NCBI RefSeq assembly: GCF_030161375.1
Contig: NZ_BSSQ01000024.1
Location: 61,844-125,843 of the forward strand
DNA length: 64,000 nucleotides
Direction: 5' to 3'
From: Paenibacillus glycanilyticus
GTDB taxonomy: Bacteria > Bacillota > Bacilli > Paenibacillales > Paenibacillaceae
Position numbers and translations under genes: made by a program. Below are positions 34,464 to 42,832 of this stretch, piece by piece (the first letter of the stretch is position 1; each line of letters starts with the position of its first letter). The notes under the pieces are model-generated. The model worked only from the letters and a program-made list of their open reading frames with translations, searched no databases and was not told where the DNA came from.

Positions 34464-36369
34464 TACTGTCTACTTCCCCTCCCATGACCCGATACGGCAA
34501 CGTCATGATTATGCATGTATAGCTTCCCTCTTGACTCTCGATCCGAATCCCGTATTCGGCCCCGTAGCTCATCACTACGCGCTGGTCCACATTTCGCAGT
34601 CCGATTCCATTACTGTCCTGATGGTCTTTACGTGCAAATAGTTGCCTTGCCTCCTGATAGGCAGACTCTTCCATTCGGAGCATCTGATTTAATAACTCCA
34701 ATTTCTCATCCGCGATGCCGCAACCGCTGTCCGTGATCTTTATAACGCAAGTATGATCCAGTCTCTCGGCATCAATCCTAATGGCAAGATTCCCGTCACT
34801 GGAATGCATACGGCTCATACCATGCTTGATTGCATTCTCAACAATTGGCTGCAATGACATTTTGAGCGATTCTTGCTTGAAGCATTCCGGTGCAATCGAC
34901 ATCCTTAAGTCAAGTCTTCCATCAAATCGCGTGTTCATAATAGACACAAAATGCTGAACTTGCTGAATTTCATCGCTAAGCATGACATGATCCCTCTTCC
35001 AATCAATGGAATACCGCATCATGCCGCCCAGCGAAGTCATGATGTCCGAAATATGGTATTGACCCTCAATCTCGGCCAGCATCTTGACGTTCTCCAGCGT
35101 GTTATAGAGAAAGTGAGAATCAATCTGGTTTTTTAACGCCCGGAGTTCAGCCTCTTTGCCTGCGGCTTGTCTGGTTGCCTGTTCCTGGATAAGCTCGTTA
35201 ATTTTCAGAATAAGTTGTTGGTAATGGAAGCTAAGCTCTCCTACCTCATCGGTTACCGCAATAGGCGGCAGTTCGATGTTGAAATTACCGCTTCTTACCT
35301 GTTGCATGGACTCTCTTAATGCCCTCAATCTACTCAAAATCTTTGACTGCATCAAATAGGAGAGTAAGATGAGAAAAACTACCAATAACGAAATGAGCAC
35401 AATATAACGAACTCTCGAATGGTTAATGCTTTTATTCGTCTCGGCTAAGCTGGCCATATTGACCAAATGGATGTCAATCGACGGAATATAGCTCTGAAAG
35501 GCCAAGTAGGACTCCCCATTAACCTTGAACTGAACTTTCTCGTAATCAGTGTTGCTTGTCAGTTCCAAGCTGTTCATTAATTCTTCCGCACTATGTTTTT
35601 TAAACACGGGAGAATCCTTCAGGCTATAAGCCTGACCGCTTCTCGCCACTACAATTAGCTGGGAGTTCGTATCCTGCACGCTGCTGAACGTTTGAGAGAA
35701 AAAATCCGACAGTTTCATCGATATTTCTAAAATTCCGTTATGTACTCGGTTATCCGGATATCTGAATTCCTGCAAATAAGTCATGAAGGGCTCGTCCGCT
35801 GTTTGTTCCGAAGGCACGCCGGTGAGGCCAACATCCTCCTGGATCTCCCACCAGGGTAAGCCGTTTTGCGCCATCACCGCATGATGCCAAGGTTTGTCCT
35901 GAATGCGGGCTTCCTGCAGGATAACCGGCCAAATCTCATTTACGAAAGAATTGTCCGTGAACAACCGGACATTCGCGATTCGCGGATTATTGAACAAGAA
36001 ATATTGAAAGCTGTTGACCACGTCGCTCTTAATATGAAGAACTCGAGCCGCATCCTGCATCTGTTCAATCTGCAAATAATTGTTCATTTCGCGGTTGGAT
36101 AACGCAAGCTGACCGGTCCATCCCATCAGCTCTACGTTATTCTCAATGTTGATCTTCTCGACCTTCAGCACATTTTTATTGTTTTCCGACAATTCTTTCA
36201 TTGCCTTGGCAGACTCTTCATTAAGCGTATACCAGGAGAATAGAATAACCGGAATAAAGATGATGAATACGAAGGACAGAATGAGTTTAACTTGAAGCGA
36301 AAGCTTTAACGTGAAAGTACGTATCCCCATTAACCAACGGTTTACGGCAAATGCCATCTCCTGTTTCAC
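34456..36369 (-). CDS. Membrane sensor histidine kinase (YesM-like), second system
   Basis: 637 aa: TM1 near residues 28-48 (LILSFVFIIFIPVILFSWY), extracellular sensor about 50-310, TM2 near 320-340, HAMP to about 395, phospho-acceptor His419, N box PIVENAIKHGMS near 507, G1 box TDSGCGIAD near 547. The His motif reads QIDSHFLYN, not the usual QINPHFLYN. The GTG start at 36369 is weakly supported. It sits between the binding-protein gene (26 nt) and the regulator (8-nt overlap). Confidence 0.88.
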   Translation of the reverse strand: MKQEMAFAVNRWLMGIRTFTLKLSLQVKLILSFVFIIFIPVILFSWYTLNEESAKAMKELSENNKNVLKVEKINIENNVELMGWTGQLALSNREMNNYLQIEQMQDAARVLHIKSDVVNSFQYFLFNNPRIANVRLFTDNSFVNEIWPVILQEARIQDKPWHHAVMAQNGLPWWEIQEDVGLTGVPSEQTADEPFMTYLQEFRYPDNRVHNGILEISMKLSDFFSQTFSSVQDTNSQLIVVARSGQAYSLKDSPVFKKHSAEELMNSLELTSNTDYEKVQFKVNGESYLAFQSYIPSIDIHLVNMASLAETNKSINHSRVRYIVLISLLVVFLILLSYLMQSKILSRLRALRESMQQVRSGNFNIELPPIAVTDEVGELSFHYQQLILKINELIQEQATRQAAGKEAELRALKNQIDSHFLYNTLENVKMLAEIEGQYHISDIMTSLGGMMRYSIDWKRDHVMLSDEIQQVQHFVSIMNTRFDGRLDLRMSIAPECFKQESLKMSLQPIVENAIKHGMSRMHSSDGNLAIRIDAERLDHTCVIKITDSGCGIADEKLELLNQMLRMEESAYQEARQLFARKDHQDSNGIGLRNVDQRVVMSYGAEYGIRIESQEGSYTCIIMTLPYRVMGGEVDSND

Positions 36370-36395
36370 ATCCTGCTGATTCCTCTACTACTTGG

Positions 36396-38090
36396 CTAAT
36401 GATTGAGCGACGATTTAAGCTTCTTCACATTACGCTCATAGGCCGCTTGGCGGCTAGCAACGATAGATTCATATTCGGGTTCCTTGGTAATGGTATTCAT
36501 GAAATCAGCAAACAATTTATCAAATTCTTCGTCTGACTTCGACATGAGCAGCTTCGGCAACGTCTCGGCCCACAGCCGCGTGTTTTGGCCTTCCGCTATC
36601 CCTTCTTTTGTCGTAGGGTCCGGGTCCAGATTCTCGAACTCACTCATGCTGACCGTCTTGCCCTTCGTCCAATCTCCGATTTGTTTGCCGGGCTCCGCAT
36701 CCATTCCCGTCATCCATGCTAGATTTTTGTTTGTATCCATGAGCATCCAGTACAAATAAGAACCGCCATATTGGCGATCGAACGCTTCTCGGTTCGTGTT
36801 GAGCAGTTTCATGACATCAGGCAGGAATTGGTCTTTGCCGTTAATGTTATCGTAAGTGACGCCTTTTTCTCCCAGGAATAAATCTTTGTTTCCCTCTTCG
36901 CTTAACAAATAGCTGAGAAAAGCAATAGCCCGCTTCTTATCCTTGACGTTTTTCGAGATTAGCGTTACCGTCCAACCGGAGATTCCATTTCCTGCAAGGG
37001 TTGGCTTATCATGCTCATCATTTGCCGGGCCATCAATGGCAATATAGACTTTATTGGGATCTTTTTGATACAACGCTTGGTTGATTTCCGTAAAGTCGGA
37101 CCATTGATACAACATGGCAAAATACCTGCCTTGCGATATTTTCTCATCCTTCTCCAATCGCTTCTCATCAATATAGACATCGGTAGGCATTAGACCGTCT
37201 TCATTCGCTTGACGAAATACCTTCAGCCACTTCAAATAGACGGGGTCGGTTCGACGGTCATACAGTTTGCCGTTCTTCTGCTGGGGTATAGCCAGGAAAT
37301 TCTGAAGATACTCATCCAGCGAATAATTGCCGGTTTCCGTAAATTCATGCAGGCCAATCGGAATAAGAGGCTGGCCGTCTACTTCCGGAAACTTCTTCTT
37401 CGCCGCTTTGAGCGCGCTTAGAAATCCTTCCGGTGTACTCATATCCGGTTTCCCAAGTGCTTCATACATATCCTTCCTAACAACAAAGGTCTGATTGGAC
37501 GTAAAAAGCTGACCATATTTGTCAAAATCCGAAGGGGACGAAGAGGCATTCGGGTAACTATATACGTTACCGTTAGGTTGTGTATACCAGCTAAGCTTCG
37601 CGGGGTCAGCGACTTTAAAGAAATAAGGATCATATTGATCTGCAAGCTCGTTTAATGGGAGTACCATATCGCCATTTATCATTTTCATCACGGAATCCTC
37701 GTATGAGCCTAGCGTAATGAAGTCAGGTAGCGACCTTGCTGCCATCATCGTATTCAGTTTTTCGCTCGCGTCGCCAGCGGGCACGATAAAGTTCAAGCTT
37801 ACGCCTGTCTTTTTTGTTATGTAATCGGAGACGACATTCCCTCCCCATTTGCCGGTGAACCAGTCGAAGTTGATATACCAGTCAAACGTAATAGGTGTCG
37901 TGTCAAGCTTCCAGGCAGGCACATCCGGAAAAGGTTTTGTTGATGAACCGTCCGCCGCTATTAGATTGGAGTTCGTATGATCCTTAGCAGTAGCATTGCT
38001 AGATTGACTGACATTCGAAGAACAAGCTACTAACATCCAACACATACTCAAAGCTAATAACAATATAAGCGATTTACGACTTTTATCCAT
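36396..38090 (-). CDS. Extracellular solute-binding lipoprotein with no nearby permease
   Basis: 564 aa lipoprotein: MDKSRKSLILLLALS, lipobox LVAC with Cys near residue 23, Ser/Asn linker, then a family-1-type body (VVSDYITKKTGVSLNF; FVVRKDMYEALGKPDMSTPE). First gene of an operon with a sensor kinase and AraC-type regulator. No permease or ATPase lies within reach, so it either feeds a distant importer or acts mainly as a sensor partner for the kinase. Its promoter has a TATAAT but no -35. Confidence 0.88.
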   Translation of the reverse strand: MDKSRKSLILLLALSMCWMLVACSSNVSQSSNATAKDHTNSNLIAADGSSTKPFPDVPAWKLDTTPITFDWYINFDWFTGKWGGNVVSDYITKKTGVSLNFIVPAGDASEKLNTMMAARSLPDFITLGSYEDSVMKMINGDMVLPLNELADQYDPYFFKVADPAKLSWYTQPNGNVYSYPNASSSPSDFDKYGQLFTSNQTFVVRKDMYEALGKPDMSTPEGFLSALKAAKKKFPEVDGQPLIPIGLHEFTETGNYSLDEYLQNFLAIPQQKNGKLYDRRTDPVYLKWLKVFRQANEDGLMPTDVYIDEKRLEKDEKISQGRYFAMLYQWSDFTEINQALYQKDPNKVYIAIDGPANDEHDKPTLAGNGISGWTVTLISKNVKDKKRAIAFLSYLLSEEGNKDLFLGEKGVTYDNINGKDQFLPDVMKLLNTNREAFDRQYGGSYLYWMLMDTNKNLAWMTGMDAEPGKQIGDWTKGKTVSMSEFENLDPDPTTKEGIAEGQNTRLWAETLPKLLMSKSDEEFDKLFADFMNTITKEPEYESIVASRQAAYERNVKKLKSSLNH

Positions 38091-38124
38091 TGATTATTCC
38101 CCTTTGTCTGTGCAAAATGAGCAT

Positions 38125-38202
38125 ATTATACAAATATTGGATTATTGCTTTATGAACAAGATTCATTTGTTCAAAAGCCTCAAAATTATTAGTATAAAGC
38201 CT
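38125..38202 (-). promoter_or_regulatory. Promoter and candidate operators of the second binding-protein operon
   Basis: TATAAT on the minus strand (38125-38130) with no -35. An inverted repeat TGAACAA (38153-38159)/TTGTTCA (38167-38173) touches the -35 position. Two direct AGGCTTT repeats (38174-38180 and 38196-38202) lie 22 bp apart just upstream, as expected for an AraC-type activator. Confidence 0.45.
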
Positions 38203-38273
38203 ATTGCAATCAAAGGAAAGAGCTTACATTATGGCTGGTTGCATATTGGCATCGTTTATCTTCAACGCCAACC

Positions 38274-38313
38274 AGCGAGCACAACAAGGAATACTCCTTG
38301 AACTTGGCTCGCT
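38274..38313 (-). terminator. Hairpin after the LysR pair
   Basis: AGCGAGC (38274-38280) pairs with GCTCGCT (38307-38313), with an inner CAAGGA/TCCTTG stem, 23 nt past the stop of the first LysR gene. There is no good T-run, so it may stabilise the 3' end rather than terminate. Confidence 0.35.
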
Positions 38314-38335
38314 ATTATAAATATGATGTTCTAAT

Positions 38336-39205
38336 CTAGTCCCCGCCGCCACTTGCCAGCAAGTAATCGATACATTTCTGAGCCGTAAAATGATTGTCGG
38401 GATGTTTCTTCATAATAATCTTAAGTTCTCGGAGCGGTACCGGACCTACAAGACGAATCCATTTCAGTTGCTGGCCAGAAAAACGTTCAACTAATGAAAT
38501 TGGCAAAATAGCTGCACCCATCTTTTGCATTACCATGGAAAGAATGATTTCCGGGGAAGTGGACTCAAACTTTGAATGCCTAAATTTGTTAGCACTAAAT
38601 ATTTGCAGTTGCTTGGACAAGCTACTATCACCAACAAATAAGAAACACTCTAAATCTTCTAGTTCTTGCAAAGAAACTATAGTTCGGTCAGCCCAAGGAT
38701 GATCCGCATATACGACTAACGCCTGCTCTTCTTTATATAGATGCATCATATGTATTTCTTTGCCCGCAACATATTTGTCGGTAATCCCGATATCAATGCT
38801 GCTGCTCAATAATTGCTGCGATATATTCTCTGCGGGAACGAAGTTTAATGCGATATCCGGATATTGTTCATGGAATTTCATAAACCGGGGAATTAAATAA
38901 AAAAAGTCCGAAGGAGAAATACCAATTGCTAGCTTTTGTACCCGAGTATGCTTTAACTCGTAAGTTTCTTTTTTAGATTCCTCAATGAGCCTCATAACGG
39001 AAAGTGCCTTTTCGTAAAGAATTTCCCCGTCTGCCGTAATCTTCACCCCTCTGCCAAATCTCTCAAACAGAGGACTCCCAACCTCCGTCTCTAGAAATCG
39101 AATCTGTTGGCTTAGGGTAGGCTGAGAGATCAATAACACTTCCGCTGCCTTGGTAAAACTGCCTTCTCTACAAATTTGAATAAAACATTCTAATTGCCTG
39201 AACAT
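38336..39205 (-). CDS. LysR-family transcriptional regulator 1
   Basis: 289 aa. N-terminal winged helix (FRQLECFIQICREGSFTKAA, SQPTLSQQIRFLE) and a two-lobed effector domain (KLAIGISPSDFFYLIPRFMK). A Cys in LEDLECFLF (near 185) and another near 280 could be redox-active, but the OxyR Cys pair is not clearly present. Its start overlaps the second LysR gene by 16 nt and the two proteins are clear paralogues. Candidate reader of the CTAT-N7-ATAG boxes at 22.8, 31.1-31.2 and 40.9 kb; this is inference. Confidence 0.9.
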   Translation of the reverse strand: MFRQLECFIQICREGSFTKAAEVLLISQPTLSQQIRFLETEVGSPLFERFGRGVKITADGEILYEKALSVMRLIEESKKETYELKHTRVQKLAIGISPSDFFYLIPRFMKFHEQYPDIALNFVPAENISQQLLSSSIDIGITDKYVAGKEIHMMHLYKEEQALVVYADHPWADRTIVSLQELEDLECFLFVGDSSLSKQLQIFSANKFRHSKFESTSPEIILSMVMQKMGAAILPISLVERFSGQQLKWIRLVGPVPLRELKIIMKKHPDNHFTAQKCIDYLLASGGGD

Positions 39206-40089
39206 GCCTGGCTCACCTCAGCCTCTCTGACATAAGACTCCATCTCGAGAATGAATTTGTTGGCAGCGGACTTTCTCCGAGCGGATTGAAGATAAATAAG
39301 TGAAATATCCCAAGATGGAATATGGCCGTCCAATTTGACCATCCGCAATGAGTCATCCTTCATACTCTCATGCAAGGAAGTTGGTATAAGCGCAGCGCCA
39401 AGACCCTGCCTGGCCCAATTCATCAATACGGAAATGGAGGACGTTTCTATTATCGACTTCAAGGTAAATCCACAAAATGAACTATACCTATCGATTAATG
39501 ATTTATTTTGTTCCCGGAACATGACCGATTGAATTTGCTTCAATGATTGGAACGGGATCGAAGATTGATTAGCCAAAGGATGCTCGGAATGTACGAGCAA
39601 AACTAATTCTTGTTTATATAAATGAGTAGAGATGAGCGAAGGAACAGCAAGCGGATAGGCCGTAATTCCAATGTCCAACGTTCGCTCCAAAACTTTATTC
39701 TCGACATCTTCAACGTCCATTATTTTCAACAAAATACTCGGGTGCTTTTGATGAAATTTCATAAAGAAAGGAGCAAGATATTCAAGTTCCGCGGGGCAAC
39801 ATCCAATCGAAATGGTTTCTCTAGCTTTATGGTTTCGTCCTACGATTTCATTGCGCGCTTCTTCAAGAAGATTCATAATGGCATTGCCTTTATTTAAGAG
39901 GATTCTCCCTGCTTCCGTCACTTCAATTCCTCTGCTTACCCGATCGAACAACGGAATATTGTATTCGTCTTCCAAAACCCGAATCTGCTGGCTTAGAGTA
40001 GGCTGCGTCACGCCTAATTCGTCTTTCGCTTTCGTAAAACTGCCTGATTTGCAAATTTGGATAAAATATTCAAGCTGGCGCAATTCCAC
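39190..40089 (-). CDS. LysR-family transcriptional regulator 2
   Basis: 299 aa paralogue of its neighbour: ELRQLEYFIQICKSGSFTKA, VTQPTLSQQIRVLEDEYNIP, effector domain from about residue 92 with a CC pair in SIGCCPAELEYLAPFF and a single Cys in SSFCGFTLKS near 205. Start GTG at 40089 with GGGGG upstream. First of a translationally coupled pair. Between it and the decayed isochorismatase paralogue lies a short remnant frame. It may regulate the nearby and the 31-kb isochorismatase-type genes. Confidence 0.9.
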   Translation of the reverse strand: MELRQLEYFIQICKSGSFTKAKDELGVTQPTLSQQIRVLEDEYNIPLFDRVSRGIEVTEAGRILLNKGNAIMNLLEEARNEIVGRNHKARETISIGCCPAELEYLAPFFMKFHQKHPSILLKIMDVEDVENKVLERTLDIGITAYPLAVPSLISTHLYKQELVLLVHSEHPLANQSSIPFQSLKQIQSVMFREQNKSLIDRYSSFCGFTLKSIIETSSISVLMNWARQGLGAALIPTSLHESMKDDSLRMVKLDGHIPSWDISLIYLQSARRKSAANKFILEMESYVREAEVSQACSGN

Positions 40090-40101
40090 CGCGTATCCCC
40101 C

Positions 40102-40197
40102 TTAACCCCCTGTATTGCAACACGACTTCAATATTTTTTGTCTACCATCTTTACAGCCGTTGGTGATTCCGCTACTGCCGTACATCATCGCTTTCAT
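40102..40197 (-). CDS. 31-residue frame with strong ribosome site, possibly a gene remnant
   Basis: Starts MKAMMYGSSGITNGCKDGRQ, with GCAGGAGG 7 nt before the ATG, and ends 12 nt before the second LysR start. The MKAMMYG opening resembles the N-terminus of zinc-type alcohol dehydrogenases or quinone reductases, so this may be what remains after a deletion. It could equally be a leader peptide. I do not recognise a function. Confidence 0.3.
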   Translation of the reverse strand: MKAMMYGSSGITNGCKDGRQKILKSCCNTGG

Positions 40198-40384
40198 TAC
40201 GATTCCTCCTGCTGTCTTGTTGTCTCGTAGTACTTACTCTTCCTTCAAGTTTCGGTATATAACCGTTTTCCTTCACCACCCTGTCATACTATGCCGGTCT
40301 ATATGCTTATTATAGGTAGGATGCCGTATAGGAAGATATCCGCTGCATTTCAGGTTAAGGTTACTGGATTTTAGGGGGCATGTA

Positions 40385-40422
40385 CTAAAAAAATTCACGA
40401 AGCCAATTTGGCTTCGCGAATT
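40385..40422 (-). terminator. Terminator after the decayed isochorismatase paralogue
   Basis: CGAAGCCAA pairs with TTGGCTTCG within 40392-40422; on the minus strand it is followed by seven T. Intact although the gene before it is broken. Confidence 0.8.
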
Positions 40423-40438
40423 TACTCTTCCTATTGAA

Positions 40439-40858
40439 TTAATGTCCTTCGCTTGCGCCGAACATTTCTTGCGAGTACGTAATGCCTAGACCATACGCGC
40501 CGCCATGTTCTTTAGCAATATCAGTTGTCGCTTTGTACGTTTCGGAACGCGCCCAGTCACGTTGCAGCTCTAGCAGATATTGTTCCCAAGTAATTGGTGC
40601 AGCACCGGCTTGGATCATGCGTTGAATCGCCATGTCATGTGCTTCATCGGAGACACCGCCTGAAGTATCCGTTACAATGTAGACTTCATACCCTTGATCG
40701 ATCGCGGACAACACAGCTGATAAATCGCAAACCTCTGTCCATAGACCGGAAATAACAAGCTTCTTCTTGCCGTAGCTGTTCACCTTATCCACCACTCGTT
40801 TATCTTCCCAAGCATTCATCGTGGTGCGGTCAATTGGCTTCTGGTCAGGGAATACGGC
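40439..40858 (-). pseudogene. N-terminally truncated isochorismatase-family hydrolase
   Basis: The surviving frame, from AVFPDQKPIDRTTMNAWED to the C-terminus, matches the gene at 31319-31957 closely, including the catalytic-Cys region SGLWTEVCDLS. An in-frame TAA at 40859-40861 closes it on the 5' side, and roughly the first 75 codons, with the catalytic Asp, are missing. The OxyR-like box at 40913-40938 and terminator remain. A start at the internal ATG (40819) would give 126 aa lacking the Asp, so activity is unlikely. Confidence 0.8.
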
Positions 40859-40912
40859 TTAAATTTCAGGGAAGATTGGTAATCTGCTATAGATCGAACA
40901 ATTCTCAGTTTT

Positions 40913-40938
40913 CTATACATCATATAGGTCTAAGCTAT
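40913..40938 (-). promoter_or_regulatory. OxyR-like LysR box of the decayed paralogue
   Basis: Read on the minus strand: ATAG (40935-40938), 7 nt, CTAT (40924-40927 region, read as its complement), 7 nt, ATAG (40913-40916), then AAAACTG. Element for element it matches the proximal box at 31186-31211. Confidence 0.55.
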
Positions 40939-40963
40939 ACGGATTTACTTTTCCCGTGCGGGC

Positions 40964-41000
40964 AACAAAAAAGCACTAACCCTCGAAAGAGTTAGTGCTT
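40964..41000 (-). terminator. Terminator of the MraY-like gene
   Basis: AAGCACTAAC (40971-40980) pairs with GTTAGTGCTT (40991-41000); on the minus strand TTTTTTG follows. The stem begins at the stop codon. Confidence 0.8.
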
Positions 41001-41952
41001 ATCGCATATACTTCCATAATACCCAGCAGAGCAAAGCGGAGATCCAAGATACAAATCCGAAAATAACGACAATCTTATTCTCGCTCCAGCCATATTTCAA
41101 ACTGAAATGATAGTGAATCGGCGCCATCCGGAACAACCTTTTTCTCGTTCGTTTGAAAAACCAGACCTGCAATATGACCGATAATTGTTCAGCCAAGTAG
41201 ACGGAGAATAATATTGGAATAAGAATTTCGACCTTTTCAATAACCGCCAGAAAAGTTAGCGACCCGCCAATCGCAAGCGAACCCGTATCGCCCATAAAAG
41301 CTTTAGCCGGATAAATATTGTACAGGAACAACCCGAGCAAACACCCGATCATAACTAACGAGAACGTCTTCACTTCTGTCTTGTCCGAAATCATAAAGAA
41401 GAAAAAATAGGTTGGGATAGCGACATTAATCAGCAGTCCGTCAAGCCCGTCTGTGAAGTTGATCGCGTTCGCGGAGCCTACGATAAACAGCATCATAAGT
41501 ATCAGATAAACCCATACCGGCAAGTGAATCGCGTAGTTATAAAACAACTGAATATCAGAACTCAAATGAAACTCCGTCAACAGAACATATAGCAGAAGAA
41601 TCGTAAACGCGAACTGGAATACTAGCTTTGTTTTCCCGGAAATACCCGAAGGATCTTGAAAAGCCGCCTTCTTCATATCATCCATAAATCCTACCAGGCT
41701 GAATAAAATAAACGTTGCTCCTAGAAAAAGCACAAGCGGCTTCGGGTGAAAATAGATAGATGTAAATACGCCGGTAAGCAAAATGAGTCCCGCCATTAAC
41801 GGCGTTCCGCGTTTGGCCTGATGATCCGCCGGCAGCTCAACCCGTATAGGCTGAAGCAAATTCAGTGTGCGGAGCCCCCAGATCAAGACTGGAGTAAACA
41901 ACGTCACTAGAACAAATGAAATACTTAGTGCGACAAGTAACGACGGATCCAC
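40999..41952 (-). CDS. MraY-like phospho-MurNAc-pentapeptide/UDP-sugar transferase
   Basis: About 317 aa polytopic transferase that would move a phospho-sugar from UDP to undecaprenyl phosphate. Motifs: VGFMDDMKK (catalytic Asp pair), NAINFTDGLDGL, AKAFMGDTGSLAIGG, and the MraY-type His loop APIHYHFSLKYGW. It is a stand-alone paralogue, not in a mur cluster. I favour the GTG at 41952 with GGGAG 10 nt upstream over the GTG at 41961. The first residues (MDPSLLVALSISF) enter TM1 directly. Confidence 0.85.
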   Translation of the reverse strand: MDPSLLVALSISFVLVTLFTPVLIWGLRTLNLLQPIRVELPADHQAKRGTPLMAGLILLTGVFTSIYFHPKPLVLFLGATFILFSLVGFMDDMKKAAFQDPSGISGKTKLVFQFAFTILLLYVLLTEFHLSSDIQLFYNYAIHLPVWVYLILMMLFIVGSANAINFTDGLDGLLINVAIPTYFFFFMISDKTEVKTFSLVMIGCLLGLFLYNIYPAKAFMGDTGSLAIGGSLTFLAVIEKVEILIPILFSVYLAEQLSVILQVWFFKRTRKRLFRMAPIHYHFSLKYGWSENKIVVIFGFVSWISALLCWVLWKYMR

Positions 41953-42065
41953 TTCCGTCACTCTCCCTTACTTACATAAGCTTCTCTTTTATGCTTATCC
42001 AATATTTTACTGCGGTATGACTCCATCTACAATGATTCGTCACTGATAATTGCATGATTAATTAG

Positions 42066-42101
42066 AAAATGCCCCATCGTCATTTCATGACATTGGGGCA
42101 C
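42066..42101 (-). terminator. Terminator of the pspA operon, similar to the IS1182 end hairpin
   Basis: TGCCCCA (42070-42076) pairs with TGGGGCA (42094-42100), with an inner TCAT/ATGA stem; minus strand ends in TTTTC. The loop and inner stem match the end hairpins of the IS1182 relics. Confidence 0.65.
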
Positions 42102-42129
42102 AATCTTGTTAACTCACCTTTATCACCGA

Positions 42130-42831
42130 TTAATCTTTTGCTATTACATCTTCCGTTGTTTCAACCGCATCTGATACGGGCTGCTTCAATAGCGCCAGTG
42201 ATGCTTCGATCTCCGCCGTGAGCGCCGGATCAAAGTACTGCGGAGCGGACCGTTTAGCCAACGCGTTGAAATGATTCATGGCTTCCAGCTCCGACTCGAC
42301 CATCAGCACCCTCTCCTCCGCGCGAGCGAATCCTTTGATCATGCCGCTAGTTTGAAACGATATAACGCTCTGGTTCAGCTGCTTCAACGAGCTTGCCACA
42401 TTAACCCGGGACTCAAGTAGTAAACGGCGATGATTGTACTCCTCTGATTGCGCCTGTAGCTGGGCGATACGTTCTTCCAGCATGTTCGTTTGCTCCCGGA
42501 TTGTTGCGTACTGCTTGAGGTAGACGGCAAGCTTCTTCTCCTCCAGAAGTTTCTCCTGCAGAGCCAGCTTCGCAATCTGATCCTCGCCCTCAGCCACCGC
42601 AAGTCTCGATTGGCGATCCCGCTTCTCTACCGCTGCCTCGGCATTGGCAATCAGCAACGCTTGTCGCTTCTCAATAAACAACTGGTGCGCAAGCGCCTTC
42701 TGCCCTTTTTCCAACTCGGCGCTAAATTCCCGCATATATTGATTGACCATGTGCAGCGGCTTCTCGCACTTATCGATCAATTCGTTCGTTTCGGCTAAAA
42801 ACACGTCTTTAACACGTTTGAAGATCCCCAT
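42130..42831 (-). CDS. PspA/IM30-family membrane-stress protein
   Basis: 233 aa, almost entirely helical: MGIFKRVKDVFLAETNELID is the amphipathic membrane-binding helix, followed by coiled-coil segments (KLALQEKLLEEKKLAVYLKQ). PspA-family proteins assemble on the inner face of a stressed membrane. The gene begins 1 nt after the small membrane protein's stop. Both lie behind a promoter carrying the same tandem repeats as the adjacent two-component system. Confidence 0.85.
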   Translation of the reverse strand: MGIFKRVKDVFLAETNELIDKCEKPLHMVNQYMREFSAELEKGQKALAHQLFIEKRQALLIANAEAAVEKRDRQSRLAVAEGEDQIAKLALQEKLLEEKKLAVYLKQYATIREQTNMLEERIAQLQAQSEEYNHRRLLLESRVNVASSLKQLNQSVISFQTSGMIKGFARAEERVLMVESELEAMNHFNALAKRSAPQYFDPALTAEIEASLALLKQPVSDAVETTEDVIAKD

Positions 42832-42832
42832 C

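Noticed and set aside
38104..38301. 65-codon plus-strand frame before the second LysR/SBP region
   Set aside because: It covers the promoter and operators of the minus-strand binding-protein gene and has no homology signal or good start.
7942..42101. Spaced hairpins as a CRISPR-like or BOX-like repeat array
   Set aside because: The copies are single, far apart and explained by IS ends or terminators; there are no spacers or cas genes.
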